DNA from: Microbacteriaceae bacterium
GTDB lineage: Bacteria > Actinomycetota > Actinomycetes > Actinomycetales > Microbacteriaceae
Length of the DNA stretch: 5,465 nucleotides
NCBI GenBank assembly: GCA_011620705.1
Contig: WOYR01000031.1
Coordinates: 1-5,465, forward strand
Direction: 5' to 3'
The notes beneath the pieces were generated by a model. That model was not told where the DNA came from, ran no database searches, and saw only the letters and a program-made list of their open reading frames with translations. Position 1 is the stretch's first letter. Each line of letters starts with the position of its first letter. Both the position numbers and the translations under genes were made by a program. Shown here piece by piece: positions 1-5,465 of this stretch.

Positions 1-42
1 GCACACCCGCAGGAGTACCCGGAAACCGCGCGACCACTCCAT
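1..42 (-). CDS. Second ABC permease subunit (YdcV/PotC-like), N-terminus only
   Basis: Only the first 14 codons lie in the window, reading MEWSRGFRVLLRVC from an ATG at 42-40 and running off the left edge without a stop. A short basic, amphipathic start leading into a hydrophobic segment is what the cytoplasmic N-terminus of a PotC/YdcV-type inner-membrane permease looks like. Identity is mostly inferred from position: importers of this family have two permease genes in tandem, and the first permease ends 17 nt upstream. The ATG overlaps the TGA of a five-codon mini-ORF (TGATG), so translation is probably coupled. No clear Shine-Dalgarno sequence precedes it. The product would pair with the first permease to form the membrane channel. 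Confidence 0.6.
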   Translation of the reverse strand, partial: MEWSRGFRVLLRVC

Positions 43-58
43 CAGACGACCGTGCCCA

Positions 59-937
59 TCAGATGTTGTCCAATGCGCCGGTGCGCCGCATGGCGATCAG
101 GTACAGGATGATCGCGATCAGCGGCACGATCGACAGGGCCGCCGCCAGGGGCTGGTTGTTCGCCGTGACCAGCTGGCCGTAGATCAGGTTCGCCAGCAGC
201 TGCGTCTTGCCGCCGACGATCGTGACGGCGATGTAGTCGCCGAGGCTGAGCGAGAAGGTGAAGATCGATCCGGCGGCGATCGCCGGGAAGACCAGTGGCA
301 GGATGACCGACCGCACGGTGCGTCCGGTCGATGCCCCGAGGTCCGCGCTCGCCTCGACCAAGGAGGTTGGCACCCGGTCGAAGCCCGCGAACAACGGGAT
401 GATCATGTACGGCAACCACAGATAGGCCAGGGTGATGACGGTGGCCGGCAGGCCGTATCCGGGCGAGTGGCCACCCGTGACGATGTCGATCGGACCGTTC
501 GGCTCGAGCAGCACCCGCCAGGCGTAGGCCTTCACCAGGTAGCTCGCCCACAGCGGCGTCGTCACCGCGACGAGGAAGAGCGCCCTGGTGCGCGGGCTCG
601 CGATCTTGGCCATGTAGAACGCCATCGGGAAGGCGACGACCGCGTCGATCACGGTGACCCCGAGGGCCACCAGGATCGTGCGCAGCGTCACCTCCCGGTA
701 CAACGGATCGGTGGCCACCGCGACGATGTTGCCGAGCTGGAAGCTGGGAACCACCGCCCCGGTGAACCCGTCGACGCTCCAGAACGCCGTGATGAGCAGC
801 ACCACGATCGACCCGAGGTACGCGACGACGAGCCACAGGAGGGGCGGCGCGAGCAGCAGGCCCAGTCTCGTCCTCGGCCGCGTGGCGAAGAAGGCCGAGA
901 CCGGGCCTCGCTGCCCTACCCCTTGATCTGCTGCCAC
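59..937 (-). CDS. ABC transporter permease, YdcU/PotB-like, polyamine-type importer
   Basis: This is an integral-membrane subunit of a polyamine-type importer, 292 residues from the chosen start. About six hydrophobic segments are visible, near residues 24-50, 85-110, 118-135, 163-183, 208-232 and 265-283. The cytoplasmic coupling (EAA) loop is at about 195-219, with EASADLGAS followed by ILPLVFP; it docks on the ATPase. Phrases such as LAYLWLPYMIIPLFAGFDRVP and SLGDYIAVTIVGG are typical of PotB/YdcU permeases. The start is uncertain. No ATG lies in frame before the first helix, so I chose GTG at 937, which gives a 22-nt overlap with the binding-protein gene; a GGAG lies 11 nt before it. GTG at 949 is an alternative. 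The stop TGA at 61-59 overlaps an ATG (TGATG). Family assignment is firm; the exact substrate is inferred from the binding protein. Confidence 0.9.
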   Translation of the reverse strand: MAADQGVGQRGPVSAFFATRPRTRLGLLLAPPLLWLVVAYLGSIVVLLITAFWSVDGFTGAVVPSFQLGNIVAVATDPLYREVTLRTILVALGVTVIDAVVAFPMAFYMAKIASPRTRALFLVAVTTPLWASYLVKAYAWRVLLEPNGPIDIVTGGHSPGYGLPATVITLAYLWLPYMIIPLFAGFDRVPTSLVEASADLGASTGRTVRSVILPLVFPAIAAGSIFTFSLSLGDYIAVTIVGGKTQLLANLIYGQLVTANNQPLAAALSIVPLIAIILYLIAMRRTGALDNI

Positions 938-2118
938 TTGGTGGTCCACTCCGAGTACGCCGTGCAGTCCGTCTTGCCGCTGCCGTCCACACAGGTGGTC
1001 TGCGGGGTGGTCCAGTAGTGGATCTGGGCCGCATAGGCCGCGTCGGTCGCGTGGTAGGTGTCGCAGAACGCCGGGTCGGAGGTCTCGGCGCAGGACTTGG
1101 TCTGCGCGGGCGCCTCGCCGAACCACTCGGCGACCTGGGCGTTGACCGTGGGCGAGGTGATCCAGTTCATCCACTCGTACATGCAGTTCGGGTGCTTGGC
1201 CTTCGATGAGACCATCCAGGTGTCCGACCATCCGGTCACGCCCTCCTTGGGCACCACCGTCTTGACCTCGACCTTGCCGTCGGCCTGCACGAGGTTGGCG
1301 ATGACCTGCCAGCTCGTCCCGATCACGGAGCTGCCGGACTCGAAGGCCTCCACCGCCTTGGTGTAGTCCGACCAGTACTCGCCGATGTTGGCGTTCTGGG
1401 TCTTCAGCAGCGCGACGGCCGCATCGAGCTGCTTCTCGGTGAGCGAGTACGGGTCCTTGATGCCCAGAGACGGGTCGGTCGCACTCAGATACAGCGCCGC
1501 GTCGGCGATGTAGATCGGCGAGTCGTATGCGGTGATCTTGCCGGCGTATGGCGAGCTCTTGTCGAACACCGCCGACCAGCTGTCGGGCGCCGTGGTCACG
1601 ACCGCGGGGTTGTACATCAGCACGTTGGCGCCCCAGCCGTGCGGGATGCCGTACATCGTGCCGCCGGCCGAGTTCCAGGCCTTCAGCTTGAGGAAGTCGC
1701 TGATCGTGGCGTAGTTGGGCACGAGCTTCGTGTTCACCGGCGCGGCATCGCCGCCGTAGATCAGGCGGAGGGTCGCGTCACCCGAGGCGGAGACGCCGTC
1801 GTACTGACCGGTGCGCATGAGCTGCACCATCTCGTCGGAGGTGCCCGCCGTCTTAGCGTTGACCTGGCATCCGGTCTGCTGCTCGAAGGGGGTCACCCAG
1901 TCGACGGCCGGGTCGTCGGAGCCGTCCTCGGCGTAGCCGGCCCAGACGATGATGTTGAGCTTGCCCTCGCCCGCGCCCAGCGTCTTCAGCTCGGAGACCT
2001 TCGGCAGGCTCCCCGCGGAGGTGCTGCTCGAACCGGTGCCGCCCGAGCACCCGGCGAGCGTGACGGCGAGCGCGGCGGCCACGGCCAGCGCCGCGCCGAA
2101 CTTGCTGTTGCGAATCAT
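916..2118 (-). CDS. ydcS: Polyamine ABC transporter substrate-binding lipoprotein, YdcS-like
   Basis: This 400-residue extracellular receptor is predicted to capture putrescine or a related polyamine for the adjacent permeases. Residues 1-23 form a lipoprotein signal peptide (positive start IRNSK, hydrophobic core, lipobox LAGC), so Cys24 should be lipidated and anchor the protein to the membrane. A Ser/Gly/Thr linker follows to about residue 38. The mature domain has the PotD/YdcS fold signature: LNIIVWAGY (54-62), TSDEMVQLM (93-101), ASGDATLRLI (111-120), GWGANVLMYN (161-170), PIYIADAALY (201-210), KEGVTGW (291-297) and YEWMNW (314-319). From memory these closely parallel E. coli YdcS, including DWVTxFE and TGC at residue 84, more than PotD. 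Six cysteines occur in the mature part (84, 312, 343, 352, 376, 385). The ATG at 2118 has a good ribosome-binding site. The gene lies 65 nt behind the ATPase. The YdcS-like family is secure; ligand identity is not proven. Confidence 0.93.
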   Translation of the reverse strand: MIRNSKFGAALAVAAALAVTLAGCSGGTGSSSTSAGSLPKVSELKTLGAGEGKLNIIVWAGYAEDGSDDPAVDWVTPFEQQTGCQVNAKTAGTSDEMVQLMRTGQYDGVSASGDATLRLIYGGDAAPVNTKLVPNYATISDFLKLKAWNSAGGTMYGIPHGWGANVLMYNPAVVTTAPDSWSAVFDKSSPYAGKITAYDSPIYIADAALYLSATDPSLGIKDPYSLTEKQLDAAVALLKTQNANIGEYWSDYTKAVEAFESGSSVIGTSWQVIANLVQADGKVEVKTVVPKEGVTGWSDTWMVSSKAKHPNCMYEWMNWITSPTVNAQVAEWFGEAPAQTKSCAETSDPAFCDTYHATDAAYAAQIHYWTTPQTTCVDGSGKTDCTAYSEWTTKWQQIKG

Positions 2119-2183
2119 GATGTTCCTCTCGTGTGCTGTGCTGATGAGAACTGAGTGGTTCGGTCCGGTTCGGGCTGCGTGGT
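2119..2183 (-). promoter_or_regulatory. Ribosome-binding site and short spacer before the binding-protein gene
   Basis: AGAGGA at 2129-2124 lies 5 nt before the ATG at 2118, a good Shine-Dalgarno match that fixes this start. The rest of the 65-nt gap between the ATPase stop and this ATG has GGTTC repeats on the plus strand (2157, 2167 and 2181) but no stable hairpin or convincing promoter that I can see. The genes are probably co-transcribed. Confidence 0.7.
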
Positions 2184-3314
2184 TCAGGATGGGGCGGGTT
2201 GGGGGGCTGGGGCCGCCGTGTCGAGCGGCCGCAGCGCGCTGTCGTGCCAGGCGATCGCGATCGGATCGCCGCGCCGCAGCGCCGAGGTCCCGGGCGCATC
2301 GGCGTTGAGCACGGTGGCCGAGAGCTGCAGCCTGCTCCCCGATGCGTCGATTGGGCCGTCGATCACGATCCGGGTGGTCGGGCCGGAGTACACGACTTCG
2401 CCGACCGTGCCGGTGAGCTGGTGCTCACCGACCGACGCCCTGGCCGATGCCGCCTTCGCCCCCGCGCCCAGCACCCGGATCTTCTCGGGGCGGATCGCGA
2501 AGGTGCCCCGCTTGCCGACGAGCTGCTCCGCGAGAGCGGCCGGGATCACGTTCGCCGATCCGACGAAACCCGCGACGAAGGGCGTTGCCGGATACTCGTA
2601 CACCTCGCCGGGAGTGCCGACCTGCTCGGTGCGCCCCGCGTTGAACACGGCGAGCCGGTCGCAGAGGGTGAGGGCCTCATCCTGATCGTGGGTGACGAAG
2701 AGGAAGGTGATGCCCACCTCGCGCTGGATGGACTTGAGCTCGAGCTGCATCTGCTCGCGCAGTTTCAGGTCGAGCGCGCCGAGCGGCTCGTCGAGCAGCA
2801 GCACCTTGGGCCGTGTGACCAGCGCCCGGGCGAGCGCGACGCGCTGGCGCTGGCCGCCGGAGAGCTCTCCGGGCTTGCGCGCGCCCAGATCCCCGAGCCG
2901 CACCATCTCGAGTGCCTCGGCCACCCGCCGGGCGCGTTCGGCGCCGCCGACGCCGCGCACCTTCAGCCCGTACGCCACGTTCTGCCCGGCGGTCATGTGG
3001 GGGAAGAGCGCGTAGTCCTGGAAGACCGTGCTGACGTCTCGCCGGAACGCGGGCACCGCGGTCTGGTCGACACCGCCGAGGATGACGCTGCCGCTGGTCG
3101 GCCGCTCGAAGCCGGCGATCATCCGGAGCACGGTCGTCTTGCCGGACCCTGAGGGGCCGAGCATCGCGAAGAACTCGCCGTCGGCGATCTCGAGATCCAC
3201 TGAATCGACCGCCACCACGCGCCCGAAGGTCTTGCGCAGTCCGCGCAGGGCGATCTGCGGGGCGGTCGCGGCACGGGCGACGGCCGGCTCGGGCGTGGCG
3301 CTCACGGGGGACAT
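2184..3314 (-). CDS. ABC transporter ATP-binding subunit, YdcT/PotA-like
   Basis: This cytoplasmic ATPase powers the polyamine-type importer; it is 376 residues from the chosen ATG. The nucleotide-binding domain holds Walker A GPSGSGKTT (53-61), the Q-loop VFQDYALFPHMT (97-108), the signature LSGGQRQRVALARAL (151-165), Walker B VLLLDE (171-176), the D-loop GALD (179-182) and the switch His209 in VTHD. All catalytic residues are intact. A C-terminal TOBE domain starts around FAIRPEKIR (272-280) and runs to about residue 365, as in the PotA/YdcT group. The protein ends in a Pro/Ala-rich tail. I chose the ATG at 3314 because GGAGG (3322-3318) precedes it, though only 3 nt away. An in-frame TTG at 3353 would add 13 residues. 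It is the first gene of the transporter operon and precedes the binding protein, unlike the E. coli ydcSTUV order. Confidence 0.93.
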   Translation of the reverse strand: MSPVSATPEPAVARAATAPQIALRGLRKTFGRVVAVDSVDLEIADGEFFAMLGPSGSGKTTVLRMIAGFERPTSGSVILGGVDQTAVPAFRRDVSTVFQDYALFPHMTAGQNVAYGLKVRGVGGAERARRVAEALEMVRLGDLGARKPGELSGGQRQRVALARALVTRPKVLLLDEPLGALDLKLREQMQLELKSIQREVGITFLFVTHDQDEALTLCDRLAVFNAGRTEQVGTPGEVYEYPATPFVAGFVGSANVIPAALAEQLVGKRGTFAIRPEKIRVLGAGAKAASARASVGEHQLTGTVGEVVYSGPTTRIVIDGPIDASGSRLQLSATVLNADAPGTSALRRGDPIAIAWHDSALRPLDTAAPAPQPAPS

Positions 3315-3424
3315 CGACCTCCGACTCTCGATTCCGACAGCGTAGCGGCTCAATCGCCTTCGGAATCAGTCGTTTCAGACGCCGCGACTGCTGAGCACAG
3401 CCGTGATGCCCGCGGGTCGTGACA
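3315..3424 (-). promoter_or_regulatory. Leader of the transporter operon with candidate operator
   Basis: This 110-nt gap separates the unknown gene's stop from the ATPase ATG and is the likely place for the operon promoter. It contains a perfect 8-bp inverted repeat, GATTCCGA (3330-3337) and TCGGAATC (3360-3367). The arms are 30 nt apart centre to centre, about three helical turns. Between them on the minus strand is TACGCT (3346-3341), a possible weak -10, but no good -35 lies at the right distance. The CCCGCGGG palindrome at 3410-3417 has no loop and no T tract, so it is not a terminator. Regulatory function is inferred. Confidence 0.35.
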
Positions 3425-3946
3425 TCATCCGCGCCCTGAGCCGAGCTGCGGTGCGGCGGCCGCACCGAGCGGCGCGGTCGCCGCACCAAGCGCAGCTCGT
3501 CGTGCGCGGAGGCCCGCCCGCCCTCGGCGCAGCGCGGCACCCACATCGAGCAGGACGCACTCGAGTCCGGTCTGATCGATGAGCCGCGTCCGGATGAGCC
3601 AGCTCGTCAGCGCCCCGATCGTCGAAAGCTGCAGCCGGATGTCCGCCATGTCCGTGGGAACGGATCGCTCGAGAAAGCCCGGCAGCGCGAAGACCAGATC
3701 GTCGGAGTGCATCGTGCGGCAGAACGCGCCGACCGGGTCGAACTGCCGCTCGATCGCCAGGAGTTCGATGTCGGACGTGACCAGGACGCCGGCGCCCTCG
3801 GCTTCGAGGTAGTCGCGCAGCCGCAGCTCGAGCGAGCGCAGTCGGCGCTGCCTCATCCCGGTCGGACCGCCCCGCGCCGAACGAGACAGCTGTTCGGCGA
3901 AGAATCCATCCAAGACGATGTCGATCGTCGGCGTCGCGCTGCTCAT
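3425..3946 (-). CDS. Hypothetical protein, 173 residues
   Basis: I do not recognise this protein. It starts at an ATG preceded by a purine-rich GGAGAGGTGA (Shine-Dalgarno-like, about 4 nt away) and ends at TGA. It is predicted soluble: no signal peptide or membrane helix is apparent. Residues 1-140 look like a mixed, mostly helical domain (RSLELRLRDYLEAEG, SDIELLAIERQFDP, STIGALTSWLIRTRL) with three Cys (about 80, 129 and none clustered), so no metal site is evident. From about residue 137 the sequence becomes Ala/Arg/Gly-rich and low-complexity, which is probably disordered. Normal codon use and a good start signal support a real gene. It lies 58 nt behind the HNH gene on the same strand and may share its transcript. 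It stands 110 nt ahead of the transporter operon, so a role in regulating either is possible but unsupported. Confidence 0.72.
   Translation of the reverse strand: MSSATPTIDIVLDGFFAEQLSRSARGGPTGMRQRRLRSLELRLRDYLEAEGAGVLVTSDIELLAIERQFDPVGAFCRTMHSDDLVFALPGFLERSVPTDMADIRLQLSTIGALTSWLIRTRLIDQTGLECVLLDVGAALRRGRAGLRARRAALGAATAPLGAAAAPQLGSGRG
3449..3467 (-). repeat. GC-rich perfect hairpin near the end of the hypothetical gene
   Basis: CGGTGCGG (3449-3456) and CCGCACCG (3460-3467) form an 8-bp perfect stem with a 3-nt loop inside the last codons of the hypothetical gene. No T tract follows on either strand, so a classical intrinsic terminator is not supported. It may simply reflect the Ala/Pro-rich tail coding sequence, although it could weaken read-through into the transporter operon. 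Confidence 0.4.
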
Positions 3947-4004
3947 GCCCTCACCTCTCCAATGCCACCAATGCCACCGTGCCGCGCCCGCGAACTCATG
4001 CCCT

Positions 4005-5383
4005 TCACGGCACGCCCGCCAGCAGCTCGTTCAGCGCCGCACTCTTCGAGGCGAGCCGTCGCGGGGCGGGCTCCGGATGCCCCGGCGGGGGGATCAACCA
4101 GTACTCGGAGCCGCCGGGCCCACGGCGCTCGATCTCCCAATGATGGTCGTGCAGGAGCAGGTGATGATGTCGGCACAGCAGGATGCCGTCGGCGACATCG
4201 GTTCTGCCGCCGTCTCTGGCCCAGTGCCGGATGTGATGGGCTTCGCACCAGCTCGGCGGTCGCTCGCAAGCCGTCCATCCGCATCCGCCGTCCCGTTCCG
4301 CGAGCGCGATTCGCTGCCGTTGAGTGAACAGCCGCTGCTCCCGGCCCACATCGAGCGGTTGCCCGTGCTCATCGAACACGACGGCGATGGTCCCCTGCGT
4401 GCAGGCAAGCCGCTCGACCGTCTCGATCGAGACCGGCGCCTGGGAACGCTGCACCCGGCCGTGCCCGGCGCGGGCGTTCAACTGCTGCTCGGTGACGGTC
4501 ACCCGCACGGCGGGCGCACCCCGCCCGACCAGCTGGGTCGGGTTCACCTCAGCTCCGGCGGTGACCAGTCCGTAGAAGGCATCCGAGGCGAGTTGCTCGG
4601 TGGTCCGTGGATCTTCGGCGATCCGCTGCGCGTGCTCCTCGTCGGTGACGAACCGGGGCCCGCCGCGCCGCGGCGACGTCGCCCGGTCATACAGTTCTGA
4701 AACGACGGAGCCGTCGATCGGATCGAGGTTCCACACGATTCTCACCGATCCGTCGCGCATGCTCTGCAGCCGGAGCCCCCGCGCCTCGCGGGCGGCCCGC
4801 TCGCGATCCAGGATGCCGGCCTCGTCGAGTTCATCCCGCAACGCGCGAGCTCGAGCGAAGATCCGGTCGGCGTCGACCGAGCCCGCTTCGAGAATCAGCC
4901 GTCGTGCCGCGCCGGCCAGCACCGGGGCCGGGATATCGTCGCTCGGCATGCCGAGGCCACCCCGGATCGCATCCGCCGCATCCGCCGTCACCGTCCCGTC
5001 GAGCATTCCCGCGGCGATGTCGGCGAGCCACGGATGCGACTCGGCCAGACCGCCGACCCTGACCGCCTGAGCGGCGGCCTGGGATGTGGACCCGGTCGCT
5101 GCTTGGACCAGCTTCTGGGCGTGCGATGCCCCAGCCTTTGCGCGAGACCATCGTGTCCCAGTTCGGGCGCCGACCGCCGCGCGAGCTCCCCCGCGAGCAC
5201 GGCCGAGTGCGCCCGGGCGAGGTTCTCGTGCTCGGCCGAGTGCCTCAACAGCTCCAGCAGCACCGCGTCGCTCAGGGCCGAGATCGTCGCGGGGGTACAG
5301 GGAACGGCGTCCAGCGCGCGCGTCGCCGCCAAGAAAGGCGCAGCCGGCGCAGCCGGCGCGGCCGGCGCGGGGATCGTGGACAT
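4005..5383 (-). pseudogene. DUF222/13E12-type HNH endonuclease-like gene, frameshifted
   Basis: The family joins an N-terminal helical DUF222 domain to a C-terminal HNH nuclease-like domain; its biological role is poorly defined. The frame from ATG 5383 encodes 89 good residues ending GLAQRLGHRTP at 5117, then continues as nonsense to a stop at 4988. The matching continuation (QKLVQAATGSTSQAAAQAVRVG...) is in the frame that starts at base 5117 and runs to TGA at 4005. One missing base, probably a C in the CCC run at 5119-5117, restores a single 459-residue protein. DUF222 spans about residues 40-350. The HNH region has GCGWTAC (367-373), EAHHI (381-385) and LCRHHH (403-408), which would form the zinc-binding and catalytic core. 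An Ala-Ala-Pro repeat lies at the N-terminus. Downstream of the break, ATG 5006 could yield a 333-residue product with the HNH domain but a truncated DUF222. Sequencing error is a real alternative to true mutation. Confidence 0.88.
5337..5372 (-). repeat. Imperfect 9-bp tandem repeat encoding Ala-Ala-Pro
   Basis: Four consecutive 9-bp units on the plus strand (GGCGCAGCC twice, then GGCGCGGCC and GGCGCGGGG) encode the AP/AAP-rich stretch at residues 5-16 of the HNH protein. The first two units are identical and the others differ by one or a few bases, which is typical of slippage-generated repeats. The unit is a multiple of three, so copy-number change keeps the frame. Confidence 0.75.
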
Positions 5384-5389
5384 GCCACC

Positions 5390-5418
5390 AGTTTAGCGGG
5401 ACTCGAAGCTATGTTCGA
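5390..5418 (-). promoter_or_regulatory. Candidate leaderless promoter of the HNH gene
   Basis: On the minus strand, TAAACT (5395-5390) fits the actinobacterial -10 pattern TANNNT. It ends 6 nt before the ATG at 5383, so transcription would start at or next to the start codon. There is no proper Shine-Dalgarno sequence (only GGTGGC), which agrees with leaderless translation, common in Actinobacteria. Seventeen nt upstream is TCGAAC (5418-5413) in the -35 position, a weak match to TTGACA. That -35 lies within the LexA-like box. This supports 5383 as the true start. Confidence 0.55.
5403..5418. promoter_or_regulatory. LexA (SOS) box
   Basis: TCGAAGCTATGTTCGA matches the actinobacterial SOS-box consensus TCGAAC-N4-GTTCGA at 11 of 12 defined positions; only the sixth base differs. 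The palindrome extends to 7-bp perfect arms, ACTCGAA (5401-5407) and TTCGAGT (5414-5420). It overlaps the -35 region of the HNH gene, centred about 27 nt before the ATG, so bound LexA should block transcription until DNA damage. From memory, several DUF222/13E12 genes of Mycobacterium tuberculosis are also preceded by SOS boxes. The box could also serve a divergent gene to the right. Confidence 0.75.
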
Positions 5419-5420
5419 GT

Positions 5421-5465
5421 AAACCGAACAAGTCGTCGAGATTCCGCCTGGGGAGGAAAGGAGGA
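5421..5465 (+). other. Intergenic end of window with a plus-strand Shine-Dalgarno-like tract
   Basis: The last 16 bases are purine-rich (GGGGAGGAAAGGAGGA) and include GGAGG and AGGAGGA elements. That would be a strong ribosome-binding site for a plus-strand gene starting a few bases past the edge, divergent from the HNH gene. No start codon is visible, so this is inference only. Confidence 0.3.

Noticed and set aside
467..1018. Long plus-strand open frame opposite the permease and the end of the binding-protein gene
   Set aside because: Its product is rich in Arg, Asp, His and Glu with no domain. It is antisense to strongly recognisable genes, a usual artefact of high-GC DNA.
2199..3152. 317-codon plus-strand open frame opposite the ATPase gene
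   Set aside because: The minus strand encodes a complete ABC ATPase with all motifs; the plus-strand product has no recognisable features.
3410..3417. CCCGCGGG palindrome as a terminator
   Set aside because: There is no loop and no T tract, and such palindromes are common in this base composition.
3918..4700. 260-codon plus-strand open frame opposite the HNH gene
   Set aside because: It is antisense to clear DUF222-HNH coding sequence, and its translation is compositionally biased without a domain.
5111..5125. Programmed -1 ribosomal frameshift as the explanation for the split HNH gene
   Set aside because: No slippery heptamer of the X-XXY-YYZ type lies at the junction, and I see no evident stimulatory hairpin just downstream. 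A one-base deletion or sequencing error is simpler.
1..5465. CRISPR array, tRNA or rRNA genes, insertion sequence ends or prophage attachment sites
   Set aside because: I saw no regularly spaced repeats, cloverleaf-like segments, transposase motifs or long terminal inverted repeats. The HNH domain here belongs to the DUF222 type, not to a recognisable mobile intron or phage terminase module.

Overview
The window comes from a high-GC Gram-positive actinobacterium. Codon third positions are almost all G or C, GTG and TTG are plausible starts, and there is a lipoprotein-type binding protein and a DUF222/13E12-type HNH protein, a family that is abundant in Actinobacteria. The overall style suggests Microbacteriaceae, but nothing here fixes the genus. 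Every gene I can support lies on the minus strand, so transcription runs from right to left.

Positions 1-3353 hold a polyamine-type ABC importer operon. In transcription order it encodes an ATPase with a TOBE domain (3314-2184), a lipoprotein substrate-binding protein (2118-916), a first six-helix permease (about 937-59) and the first 14 codons of a second permease (42-1, cut by the window edge). The binding protein resembles E. coli YdcS more than PotD, so the closest system is YdcSTUV, a putrescine/polyamine importer. The gene order differs from E. coli because the ATPase comes first. The genes are tightly packed: a 65-nt gap, then an overlap, then two consecutive TGATG stop/start junctions around a five-codon mini-ORF.

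Positions 3315-3424 are the leader of this operon and contain an inverted repeat that could be an operator. Positions 3425-3946 encode a 173-residue protein of unknown function with an Ala/Arg-rich tail. It follows the HNH gene by 58 nt and may be co-transcribed with it.

Positions 4005-5383 carry a DUF222/HNH endonuclease-like gene that would encode 459 residues but is split by a one-base frameshift near 5117. Upstream, a near-perfect actinobacterial LexA (SOS) box overlaps the -35 position of a promoter whose -10 element ends 6 nt before the ATG, as expected for a leaderless, DNA-damage-inducible transcript. The last 45 bases contain purine-rich Shine-Dalgarno-like sequence on the plus strand, which may belong to a divergent gene beyond the window.

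I did not find a wholly new system. The most informative points are the SOS-controlled, frameshifted HNH gene with the uncharacterised gene behind it, and the YdcS-type rather than PotD-type identity of the importer.
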